Shown here piece after piece: positions 1-5,708 of a stretch of 8,547 nucleotides of DNA (position 1 is its first letter; every line of letters starts with the position of its first letter). Source of the stretch: Desulfamplus sp. (GTDB taxonomy: Bacteria > Desulfobacterota > Desulfobacteria > Desulfobacterales > Desulfobacteraceae). Position numbers and translations under genes: made by a program. The notes below the pieces were generated by a model that was given only the letters and a program-made list of their open reading frames with translations, was not told the origin of the DNA and ran no database searches. Location: NCBI GenBank assembly GCA_015232935.1, contig JADFYT010000091.1, positions 1 through 8,547 on the forward strand. Reading direction: 5' to 3'.

Positions 1-92
1 TGCGGAACGCTCTTTTCGTCCAGCACAATCAAGGAATAAAATCAACTTTTGCAGGAAATCTAATGTTTGAAAAATTTACAGATCTGACCTGA
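1..92 (+). other. Possible tail of an upstream gene, unidentified
   Basis: Three short forward frames are open from the window edge. They stop at 37-39, at 68-70 and at 90-92. None has a recognisable motif, so I cannot say which, if any, is the end of a real gene. The longest, closing at 92, also contains an ATG at 63 with AGGA six bases before it, which would give a 9-codon ORF. No clear promoter or terminator is visible before gpsA. Confidence 0.2.
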
Positions 93-122
93 CTTTCACA
101 TAAAAAGGACAAAAAAACAGTA

Positions 123-1157
123 ATGACAAACAATGGAAACAAAAATAAAAAAATAGGTGTGATAGGAGCCGGAAGCTGGGGCACGGCTCTTGCCAATCTT
201 CTTGCTGAAAAAGGATATGCTGTGAATCTGTGGGCATATGAACCCGAGGTAAAGCAGGATATCCTTGAATATGGTGAGAACAGACTTTTCTTGCCAGGTG
301 TGAAAATCTCCGAAAATATCAAACCTACAAATGACATTGAAAGCGTAGTTGAATCAAACAGGATTCTTCTTGTTGTGGTGCCATCCCATAACATGCGCGA
401 AATTGCCACACGGATAAGCAGGACAATTTCACCGGACAGCATAGTGATAACAGCTTCCAAAGGAATTGAGGATGGTACCTATCTAACGATGACCGGAGTT
501 ATACAAGAATCCATCCCGTTTTTGAATGAAGATAATATTGTGGTTCTTTCCGGCCCGAGTTTCGCGAGGGAAGTTGCACAGAAAGTACCTACCGCTATCA
601 GCGTGGCTTCAACAGACATTCAAATCGCAACCAGGATACAGTACATTTTTTCAACTGACTATTTCAGGGTCTATGTAAATGAAGATCCGATAGGACTTGA
701 GATTGGCGGTGCTGTTAAAAATGTTATTGCTATTGCAGCAGGGTTTGTTGACGGCATGAATCTTGGTTTAAATACAAGAGCTGCACTTATAACCCGCGGA
801 CTTGCGGAGGTCAGGCGGCTTGGCATGAAAATGGGTGCCAATCCACATACATTTGCGGGACTCTCGGGAGTCGGTGATTTGATTCTTACCTGTACAGGGG
901 ATCTAAGTCGTAATTATACGGTAGGCAAGCAGCTGGGACAGGGTATGACTATCAGTCAGATACAGGACAAGAGACTTACCGTTGCAGAAGGGGTCAGAAA
1001 CACAAAATCTGTGTATAATCTCGCCAGAAAGCTCGAAATAGAACTGCCCATCATAAACGAAGTTTACAGGGCACTGTATGAAAACAGCACTCCTGCTGAC
1101 GCTATTTCACGCCTTATGACAAGACAGCTCGGGCATGAGACCAGCGAGCTTGAGTAA
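123..1157 (+). CDS. gpsA: NAD(P)-dependent glycerol-3-phosphate dehydrogenase
   Basis: This cytoplasmic enzyme reduces dihydroxyacetone phosphate to sn-glycerol 3-phosphate, the backbone for phospholipid synthesis. The 344-residue length is normal for the family. The N-terminal Rossmann fold carries the dinucleotide motif GAGSWGTALA (residues 15-24), and ASKGIE follows at 111-116. The C-terminal domain contains GGAVKNVIAIAAG with the expected catalytic lysine K199, ALITRGLAE (221-229), GVGDLILTC (249-257) and SRN (262-264). All family landmarks are present and the gene looks intact. The ATG at 123 is the only sensible start because the Rossmann strand begins at residue 11. An AAGGA at 105-109 is 13 bases upstream, a longer spacing than usual. 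The gene is followed after 70 bases by a TatD-family gene on the same strand, probably in one transcript. Confidence 0.97.
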   Translation: MTNNGNKNKKIGVIGAGSWGTALANLLAEKGYAVNLWAYEPEVKQDILEYGENRLFLPGVKISENIKPTNDIESVVESNRILLVVVPSHNMREIATRISRTISPDSIVITASKGIEDGTYLTMTGVIQESIPFLNEDNIVVLSGPSFAREVAQKVPTAISVASTDIQIATRIQYIFSTDYFRVYVNEDPIGLEIGGAVKNVIAIAAGFVDGMNLGLNTRAALITRGLAEVRRLGMKMGANPHTFAGLSGVGDLILTCTGDLSRNYTVGKQLGQGMTISQIQDKRLTVAEGVRNTKSVYNLARKLEIELPIINEVYRALYENSTPADAISRLMTRQLGHETSELE

Positions 1158-1237
1158 CAGTGAGTTTTGCAGGAGGACTATAGAATGATCAGCAGAGTAA
1201 CAGTGAATTCCGCAGGAGGTCTATAGAATGATCAGCA
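1152..1237 (+). repeat. 43-bp tandem duplication of the TatD gene ribosome-binding site and start codon
   Basis: Two adjacent 43-bp units (1152-1194 and 1195-1237) match at 39 of 43 positions. Each unit contains GAGTAACAGTGA, an AGGAGG Shine-Dalgarno (1171-1176 and 1214-1219), an 8-base spacer and the start ATGATCAGC. Unit 1 begins at the last codon of gpsA and its stop. Unit 2 contains the true TatD gene start. Because 43 is not a multiple of three, the ATG in unit 1 (1185) is in another frame and is not an alternative start for the same protein. Confidence 0.93.
1185..1226 (+). other. 13-codon mini-ORF created by the duplication, possibly coupled to the TatD gene
   Basis: The ATG of the first repeat unit, with a perfect AGGAGG eight bases upstream, opens a reading frame for MISRVTVNSAGGL. 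Its TAG stop at 1224-1226 is one base before the TatD gene ATG at 1228. The geometry would suit translational coupling or reinitiation. Whether it is translated is unknown, and it may be a passive by-product of the duplication. Confidence 0.3.
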
Positions 1238-2118
1238 ACCGGAAATACCATTTTTTTGATGCCCACTCTCACCTTCAGGAGCCTGAAATCATGTGGGATA
1301 TTGAGGGGATGCTGGCAAGGTGGCAACAGATCGGGGGAAAAGGCATTGTCTGCTGCGGTACAAAAGAGTCAGACTGGCAATCTGTTGCCAGGATATCCTC
1401 ACAATATGACAATGTTCTGCCAAGCTTTGGAGTTCATCCATGGTTTGTGGAAAATGTTTCGGAAAAATGGTTTGATAATCTGGATAATTATCTTGACATA
1501 AGATTTCAGGGTAAAACTCCCTTTATCGGTGAGATAGGTCTTGACCATGTCATAAAGAATATTGACAGAGAAAAACAGAAGCTTGTCTTCAAAACCCAGA
1601 TCCAGATGGCAATAGAACGCAAGATACCTGTCTCCATCCATATGCGAAAAGGTTGGGATGCTCTGATTAAAATATTAAAACATACAGGGCCTCTTGGGGC
1701 GGGGGGGATAATTCACTCCTATTCCGGTTCTGCCGATATGGTTCCCCTTCTGGAAAAATATGGTTTGTACATCTCTTTTTCAGGCTCCGTGACACATCCT
1801 GAAAACAAAAAAGCAAGAAAATCATTGAAAAAAGTCTCTCCTGACAGGCTTCTGATTGAAACCGACAGCCCTGCAATTCTGCCTCGGTATCCTTTTGATC
1901 CTGATGCTCGACATTCTTTTGATCCTGATGAACTATTTGAGTTAACACAGTTTGTCCAGTCTCAAACACTTTACGAAACAGGCTGGAATGAACCTTGTAA
2001 TATCTTGCTGGTCGCCCTTGCCGTGTCCATGATTCTTGACACCAGCCTGGGTGAAACAGCACAAATTACAGCTTTGAACGGAGAGACACTGTTTAATGGG
2101 ATTGCCCCGTCTCATTAA
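1228..2118 (+). CDS. TatD family metal-dependent hydrolase
   Basis: This is a member of the TatD superfamily of TIM-barrel metallohydrolases; characterised members are Mg-dependent DNases with exonuclease activity. The 296 residues show the full metal-site series: DAHSHL (H13, H15), GEIGLD (E102), SIHMR (H138), IHSYSGS (H163) and ETDSP (D213). FGVHP at 67-71 is also typical. It is slightly longer than most members, partly through an insertion after ETDSP that contains an 8-codon duplication (FDPD twice, residues 221-236). The start at 1228 is fixed by AGGAGG eight bases upstream and by the family motif beginning at residue 11. It is probably co-transcribed with gpsA. A run of seven G lies in the coding sequence at 1701-1707. 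Substrate cannot be told from sequence. Confidence 0.93.
   Translation: MISNRKYHFFDAHSHLQEPEIMWDIEGMLARWQQIGGKGIVCCGTKESDWQSVARISSQYDNVLPSFGVHPWFVENVSEKWFDNLDNYLDIRFQGKTPFIGEIGLDHVIKNIDREKQKLVFKTQIQMAIERKIPVSIHMRKGWDALIKILKHTGPLGAGGIIHSYSGSADMVPLLEKYGLYISFSGSVTHPENKKARKSLKKVSPDRLLIETDSPAILPRYPFDPDARHSFDPDELFELTQFVQSQTLYETGWNEPCNILLVALAVSMILDTSLGETAQITALNGETLFNGIAPSH
1888..1935 (+). repeat. In-frame 24-bp tandem duplication in the TatD-family gene
   Basis: Units 1888-1911 and 1912-1935 match at 19 of 24 positions and share a perfect 15-base core, CTTTTGATCCTGATG (1892-1906 and 1916-1930). They encode YPFDPDAR and HSFDPDEL. The repeat falls in the loop after the conserved ETDSP motif. Confidence 0.85.
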
Positions 2119-2120
2119 TC

Positions 2121-2435
2121 TCAAGACAATGCTTCCGAGAGCTGGTTTAACGCATTTTTCAGAAAAGCAATTCTTTCAGGCATCGGACTTTGGTCACTGT
2201 TCTTTGCGGCTTTTTCCAGATCTGCTGCTGCTTTGGAGATATCAGTCAATCCAAGATTTCCTGATGCTCCCTTGATAGAGTGGGCTGACATGGCTGCATT
2301 ATTGTAATTTCCGGCAGCAATCTCGGTTTCAAAAGTTTCGAGATCTGTCATTGATACATCAACCAGCATCTCCAGAAGTTCAATAAAATCCTCCTCATCA
2401 ATCCCGATATTGGATGCCAAATCCTTAAAATCCAT
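2121..2435 (-). CDS. Free-standing histidine phosphotransfer (HPt) domain protein
   Basis: This 104-residue protein is a stand-alone HPt domain, a phosphorelay intermediate that carries a phosphoryl group on histidine between a hybrid histidine kinase and a response regulator. The motif AHSIKGASGNLG (51-62) puts the phosphorylated histidine at H52 with the usual lysine three residues on (K55). The rest is helical and acidic, as expected for the four-helix HPt bundle, and there is no signal peptide or membrane segment. AAGGA lies about 8 bases before the ATG. Its stop is 2 bases from that of the TatD-family gene, so the two converge with no terminator between them. It diverges from the receiver gene at 2758, a plausible relay partner, but no kinase is in the window. 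Confidence 0.92.
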   Translation of the reverse strand: MDFKDLASNIGIDEEDFIELLEMLVDVSMTDLETFETEIAAGNYNNAAMSAHSIKGASGNLGLTDISKAAADLEKAAKNSDQSPMPERIAFLKNALNQLSEALS

Positions 2436-2469
2436 ACAAGTAGTCCTTTTTCCTTTTCATATTGTATTT

Positions 2470-2475
2470 ATTATA
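2470..2475 (-). promoter_or_regulatory. Candidate -10 box for the HPt gene
   Basis: Read leftward, this is a perfect TATAAT 34 bases upstream of the HPt start codon. No good TTGACA-like box sits at the matching -35 position. The perfect palindrome at 2500-2513 is centred roughly 43 bases upstream of the start site this box would imply, so an activator-dependent promoter is possible. Confidence 0.35.
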
Positions 2476-2499
2476 AATTTAAACTGCCATGACCGTCTT

Positions 2500-2513
2500 T
2501 GTGTGGCCACACA
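2500..2513. promoter_or_regulatory. Perfect 14-bp palindrome, candidate operator
   Basis: TGTGTGGCCACACA is a perfect inverted repeat in the divergent spacer. It is too short and loop-free to be a terminator and fits a dimeric DNA-binding protein better. It resembles a CRP site but the spacing between TGTG and CACA is six rather than eight bases. Confidence 0.35.
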
Positions 2514-2604
2514 GAATCATAAAACTCAGAAGAATAATGAAACCAGGAATCAATTTTCATGGTAAATTTTCAAGGCAGCTTAAGAAAGACCTTCCAGGCG
2601 ACTC

Positions 2605-2622
2605 AACATAGAGCTTTATGTT
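2605..2622. promoter_or_regulatory. 18-bp near-perfect palindrome, candidate operator
   Basis: AACATA and TATGTT arms flank a centre GAGCTT whose inner AGCT is itself symmetric; only one pair of the nine breaks symmetry. It lies in the divergent spacer, 50 bases left of the candidate receiver promoter. No known regulator is recognised. Confidence 0.3.
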
Positions 2623-2671
2623 ATCGACCTCTCCAACAAACCACCTCACAGATATTATAAAAAAATATATA

Positions 2672-2701
2672 TTGCAATTACTATTCAGAAATATGTATAT
2701 G
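2672..2701 (+). promoter_or_regulatory. Weak candidate promoter for the receiver gene
   Basis: TTGCAA (2672-2677) and TATATG (2696-2701) are separated by 18 bases and lie 57 bases upstream of the receiver start codon. Both boxes deviate from the sigma-70 consensus and the surrounding DNA is AT-rich, so a chance match is quite possible. Confidence 0.25.
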
Positions 2702-2716
2702 TGACAACAGGCTGTG

Positions 2717-2758
2717 TTTGAAAAAAGGCTTATGACCATATTTGAAAGAGGCTTATTA
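2717..2758 (+). repeat. Imperfect direct repeat of the receiver gene's initiation region
   Basis: TTTGAAAAAAGGCTTATGA (2717-2735) and TTTGAAAGAGGCTTATTA (2741-2758) are alike apart from one gap and a few substitutions. The second carries the AGAGG Shine-Dalgarno and the start of the receiver gene. The first carries AAAAAGG and an ATG at 2732 that opens MTIFERGLL; its TGA (2759-2761) overlaps the receiver ATG by two bases. The first site has only three bases between AGG and ATG, so initiation there may be poor. Confidence 0.6.
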
Positions 2759-3144
2759 TGATTGATAAAAAGATACTTGTAGTTGATGATGAATCGTCCA
2801 TATGTTTACTGCTGAAATCTGCCCTTGTCACCAAGGGATATGAGGTTCTCACCGCGGAAAGTCCCTCTGAAGCCCTTGAAATTCTTGAAGAAAGTACGGT
2901 TCTTGTGGTATTTATCGATCTTAACCTTCCTGAAATGAACGGAGTTGATCTGTGCAGGGAAATTATAAAACGCAATCCTCTGACCATTGCCTATGCCATT
3001 ACAGGTTATGCATCACATTTTGAGCTGGCCGAGTGTAAGGGGGCAGGTTTTGAAGACTATTTCAGAAAACCTGTTCGTCTTATAGACATCTTTAACGCGG
3101 CTTCAAGAGCCTTTGAAAAACTTGAAAGATGGAAAAAAAACTGA
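2758..3144 (+). CDS. Single-domain response regulator (CheY-like receiver)
   Basis: This 128-residue protein is a lone receiver domain that accepts a phosphoryl group from a kinase or HPt protein and signals through protein contacts. It has the complete active site: acidic pair D10/D11, phosphoacceptor D54 in FIDLNLPEMNG, T82 in ITGY, and K104 in FRKP. There is no output domain. AGAGG six bases before the ATG supports the start. The HPt gene diverges from it and a chemoreceptor follows 89 bases after its stop, so roles in a phosphorelay or in chemotaxis are both possible. Its last codons read through AAA AAA AAC TGA, placing a -1 slippery heptamer right at the stop. The -1 frame beyond encodes a hydrophobic segment. 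Confidence 0.93.
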   Translation: MIDKKILVVDDESSICLLLKSALVTKGYEVLTAESPSEALEILEESTVLVVFIDLNLPEMNGVDLCREIIKRNPLTIAYAITGYASHFELAECKGAGFEDYFRKPVRLIDIFNAASRAFEKLERWKKN

Positions 3145-3215
3145 TATGGGTTTCATCCATACTGTTTATTTGTATATTTTATCTATTTATCGACCCGAAG
3201 ATCATAATTAATTAA
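3129..3215 (+). CDS. Possible 28-residue membrane peptide, or -1 frameshift tail of the receiver
   Basis: An ATG at 3129 inside the last codons of the receiver gene opens a 28-codon frame. It begins MEKK, continues with the hydrophobic stretch LIWVSSILFICIFYLFI (residues 5-21) and ends DPKIIIN. The layout, two lysines and then one membrane-length segment, is typical of small single-pass proteins. The frame overlaps the receiver by 16 bases. There is no good Shine-Dalgarno: GAAAG directly abuts the ATG. Expression would therefore need coupling to receiver translation, or a -1 frameshift on the A_AAA_AAC at 3135-3141. AT-rich DNA makes hydrophobic codons likely by chance, so this may not be a gene. 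Confidence 0.3.
   Translation: MEKKLIWVSSILFICIFYLFIDPKIIIN
3135..3161 (+). promoter_or_regulatory. Candidate -1 ribosomal frameshift site
   Basis: The heptamer A AAA AAC (3135-3141) is in the receiver's reading frame and is followed directly by its TGA stop (3142-3144). A small hairpin follows: TATGG (3145-3149) pairs with CCATA (3157-3161), with an optional G-T pair inside. The three-base spacer is shorter than in typical stimulatory structures, and no upstream Shine-Dalgarno-like stimulator is evident. Confidence 0.3.
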
Positions 3216-3233
3216 TGATAAGGAGCACTTGGC

Positions 3234-4991
3234 ATGGCAGAGGCAGGTAAAAAAAGGAAATACAGCATCTCTTTCAAAACTTCTGTAGGATGTACAGTTA
3301 TTGTGTTAATTCTTTTGGCGATCAGCAGCCTGATCTCGATCAATATGCAGCTTTCCATGTCCAGGTTGATTATTTCCGATTTTGAAGAGTCTCAGAAAAA
3401 GTCCCTTGAGGCTGACTCCATAAAATTAGACAAATCTCTTGTAAACAGTATTCAGATGAACATGGAAATATGCAGAAGTGTAACACAAAATTTTGTGTAT
3501 AATTTTGATCAGAACGGTCTTTCAACCCTTCTTGAAAATTATTTGAAGATAGATGGCATTGTTGCAATAAAAGTGCTTGACGCAGATGGAGGGCCTTTTA
3601 CGGCAGCCTGGAAAAATCCTGATATAAATGTGGGCAGTAAAATTCCTGATGATATCGAGTTGGATGAGTCGCTCTCTGTGGTAGGAGATGCGATCCATGA
3701 AAATGACAAGGTCGGAACTGTGCACATGTATTATACAAGAGACCTGATCACGCAGGAACTTGAACTAAGACAGCAGCAGACAGACAAGGCAATCAGTCAG
3801 TTCAACCAGCTTTTCGGTCAGAACATAAAAAAATCCATTACCTCTCAGGTTGTAATTTCCGTGTGTATTCTTGTGGCTCTCATTCTGACCATTATTTTTT
3901 GTCTCCATGTAATTGTCGCAAAACCCATTAACAGTACCGTTGCAATGCTCAAGGATATTGCCGAAGGCGAGGGGGATTTAACCAAACGTCTGACTGTAAA
4001 ACAAAAATATAATGACGAAATTGATGAACTTTCCGGCTGGTTTAATATATTTGTGGAAAAGCTTCAGGCTCTTATTGGCAATATATCTTCAGATACCGAA
4101 GTTGTGGATACTTCAGCCTGTGATTTATCAAAAATTTCTGCCAGCATGGCAAATGGAGTTGTCGTTCTCTCCGAGAGATCACAGGCTGTTGCCGCGGCAG
4201 CAGAAGAGATGAGTGCGAATATGGGTTCGGTTGCCGCAGCATGCGAAGAGGCATCTACAAATATCAACGTTGTCGCAGCGGCAGCGGAGGAGATGACAAG
4301 CACTATCAGCGAGATTGCAGGCAATTCCGAGCAGGCTCGCAATATAACGGCTGAAGCTGTAAAAAAATCGTCAGATGCTGTAGCTCGTGTCAATACGCTT
4401 GGCCAGGCCGCAAAGGATATCACCAGGGTCACGGAAGTTATTACAGACATTTCCGGACAGACAAATCTTCTTGCACTTAACGCTACCATAGAGGCAGCCC
4501 GTGCAGGAGAAGCTGGCAAGGGATTCGCGGTTGTAGCAAATGAAATCAAGGAGCTTGCCAAACAAACTGCCAATGCCACCCTGGAGATCAAGGAGAAAAT
4601 CAATAATATCCAGACTTCAACCCAGGCAAGTGTGAATGAGATAGGTGAAATTTCCCAGGTTATTGGAAAGGTCAATGATATTGTAAAAAATATCGCCACA
4701 GCAATAGAGGAGCAATCTTCTGCAACATCTGAAATAGCGGAAAATATTTCCCAGGCTTCTATTGGCATACAGGAAGTTAATCACAACGTGGCACAGAGTT
4801 CTTCTGTCTCGGAGTATATCGCAAAAGATATCGCAGAGGTAAACAGATACACATCCGAGATATCCAGCTCCAGTTCCAGGCTGGATTCAAGCTCAAATGA
4901 TCTTTCAACGCTTTCATCAAAGCTCAAATCCATGGTGGGAAAATTCAAGACAGGAGACAAAAAGGGATCTGACGGGTTTGTCTGCAAGTAA
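3234..4991 (+). CDS. Methyl-accepting chemotaxis protein (membrane chemoreceptor)
   Basis: This 585-residue transmembrane receptor controls CheA/CheW kinase activity. After a basic N-terminus (KKRK) come membrane segment 1 (about 16-37), a periplasmic sensor region (38-203) and membrane segment 2 (204-229). HAMP follows (230-285, starting KPIN) and then a coiled-coil signalling domain. The hairpin tip contains ISGQTNLLALNATIEAARAG (406-425) and GKGFAVVANEI (428-438). The sensor, with GIVAIKVLDADGGPF and VGTVHMYYT, looks like a Cache-type alpha/beta fold, although its ligand is unknown. The first methylation helix holds three 14-residue units, each with xVAAA(A/C)EE (318-359), giving Glu pairs at 324/325, 338/339 and 352/353. 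A further pair is E492/E493. No C-terminal CheR-binding pentapeptide is present. AAGGAG eight bases before the ATG supports the start. Confidence 0.96.
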   Translation: MAEAGKKRKYSISFKTSVGCTVIVLILLAISSLISINMQLSMSRLIISDFEESQKKSLEADSIKLDKSLVNSIQMNMEICRSVTQNFVYNFDQNGLSTLLENYLKIDGIVAIKVLDADGGPFTAAWKNPDINVGSKIPDDIELDESLSVVGDAIHENDKVGTVHMYYTRDLITQELELRQQQTDKAISQFNQLFGQNIKKSITSQVVISVCILVALILTIIFCLHVIVAKPINSTVAMLKDIAEGEGDLTKRLTVKQKYNDEIDELSGWFNIFVEKLQALIGNISSDTEVVDTSACDLSKISASMANGVVVLSERSQAVAAAAEEMSANMGSVAAACEEASTNINVVAAAAEEMTSTISEIAGNSEQARNITAEAVKKSSDAVARVNTLGQAAKDITRVTEVITDISGQTNLLALNATIEAARAGEAGKGFAVVANEIKELAKQTANATLEIKEKINNIQTSTQASVNEIGEISQVIGKVNDIVKNIATAIEEQSSATSEIAENISQASIGIQEVNHNVAQSSSVSEYIAKDIAEVNRYTSEISSSSSRLDSSSNDLSTLSSKLKSMVGKFKTGDKKGSDGFVCK

Positions 4992-5033
4992 GCCGTCCCA
5001 GACGCTATGTACACAAAATTGCTGTCCGGCAGA

Positions 5034-5663
5034 CTAAATATTTTTTTCAATGCAGGGCAGGTACGCAACCTGCCCGTCCATTATGGATATCTCCATGTTC
5101 ATTCTGGATATTTCCATGTGCCGAAAGCAGTTGACAGTATGATCGTTAACCATTCCAACAGCCTGCATAAAGGAGTAGCATATTGTGGGCCCTACAAACC
5201 TGAAGCCTCTTTTTTTCATATCCTTGCTCATTTTGCACGATTGTGCTGTATGCAAAGGAATTTGATTATGAGATTTCCAGTAATTCTGAACAGGCTTTCC
5301 ATTTGTAAATGACCATATGTACTCATTAAAACTCCCATATTCTCTCTGTATCTCAAGAACACGCCGTGCATTGGAGACGGTGCTTTTCATTTTCCCCCTG
5401 TTTCTGACAATTGACGGATTATCCAACAGCTCTTCAATTTCAGAGTATGAAAAGCCAGCAACCTTATCCAGCTCAAAGTCATACAGTGCGGCTCTGTAAT
5501 GCTCCCTTTTTCTAAGAATAGTGATCCAGCTCAAACCGGCCTGAGCACCTTCAAGCGTCAAAAACTCAAACAAGAGCCTGTCATCATGAACCGGAACTCC
5601 CCACTCATGGTCATGATAGTTTATCATAAGTTCATCGCTGCCTGCCCATTCGCATCTCTCCAT
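5034..5663 (-). CDS. tag: DNA-3-methyladenine glycosylase I
   Basis: This base-excision repair enzyme removes 3-methyladenine from alkylated DNA. From the proposed start at 5663 the protein is 209 residues and begins MERCEW, like E. coli Tag. The zinc ligands fall at the E. coli positions C4, H17, H175 and C179. The base-pocket residues E38 (LEG) and W46 (GLSWIT) are present, and so is KKRGFRFVGPTICYSFMQA. An ATG at 5678 would add five residues, but nothing resembling a Shine-Dalgarno precedes it. The 5663 ATG has seven G six bases upstream (5670-5676). The C-terminus runs about 30 residues past C179, some 20 more than in E. coli. This tail contains a 7-residue repeat and overlaps a strong DNA hairpin. 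It converges with the chemoreceptor gene and diverges from panP. Confidence 0.95.
   Translation of the reverse strand: MERCEWAGSDELMINYHDHEWGVPVHDDRLLFEFLTLEGAQAGLSWITILRKREHYRAALYDFELDKVAGFSYSEIEELLDNPSIVRNRGKMKSTVSNARRVLEIQREYGSFNEYIWSFTNGKPVQNYWKSHNQIPLHTAQSCKMSKDMKKRGFRFVGPTICYSFMQAVGMVNDHTVNCFRHMEISRMNMEISIMDGQVAYLPCIEKNI
5055..5075. repeat. 8-bp stem hairpin inside the end of tag
   Basis: GGGCAGGT (5055-5062) and ACCTGCCC (5068-5075) form a perfect stem around the loop ACGCA. In neither direction does a T-tract follow: the T-run at 5041-5047 lies on the wrong side for rightward transcripts and reads as A for leftward ones. It is therefore not a standard intrinsic terminator, though it lies 64 bases past the chemoreceptor stop and could still stall or protect an RNA end. 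Confidence 0.6.
5080..5121 (-). repeat. In-frame 21-bp tandem duplication in the tag tail
   Basis: Units 5080-5100 and 5101-5121 match at 18 of 21 positions, with TGGATAT(C/T)TCCATGT shared. On the tag strand they encode HMEISRM and NMEISIM. The repeat lies beyond the last zinc-ligand cysteine, in the part of the protein absent from E. coli Tag. Confidence 0.85.
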
Positions 5664-5708
5664 TTTATTCCCCCCCATAATAATAAAAAAATCGCTTTCA
5701 TCGACATG

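Larger units (their letters stand above)
2436..2757. other. 322-base divergent regulatory spacer
   Basis: This spacer lies between the HPt gene (leftward) and the receiver gene (rightward). It is AT-rich and contains no convincing gene. A leftward open frame at 2557-2739 has no motif and no credible start. It does hold promoter-like boxes for both directions, two palindromes (2500-2513 and 2605-2622) and an imperfect duplication of the receiver gene's initiation region at its right end. Confidence 0.7.

Noticed and set aside
2500..2513. CRP-type binding site
   Set aside because: TGTG and CACA are separated by six bases, whereas a CRP site needs eight.
2557..2739. Leftward 60-codon frame in the HPt/receiver spacer
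   Set aside because: No credible ribosome-binding site, no motif, and a residue mix expected from AT-rich noncoding DNA.
4064..4768. Long antisense open frame opposite the chemoreceptor signalling domain
   Set aside because: Its Ala/Ser/Ile-rich composition is what the reverse strand of an Ala/Glu/Ser-rich coiled coil produces. It has no motif, and the sense gene is unmistakable.
5055..5075. Strong hairpin as an intrinsic terminator for the chemoreceptor or tag
   Set aside because: No T-tract follows the stem in either direction, and the hairpin lies inside the tag coding sequence.
5007..5312. Rightward open frame opposite the end of tag
   Set aside because: It is the complement of a well-conserved gene and has no motif or ribosome-binding site.
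5661..5678. ATG at 5678 as the start of tag
   Set aside because: It has no Shine-Dalgarno and adds five residues before the conserved MERC start; the zinc ligands number exactly as in E. coli from 5663.
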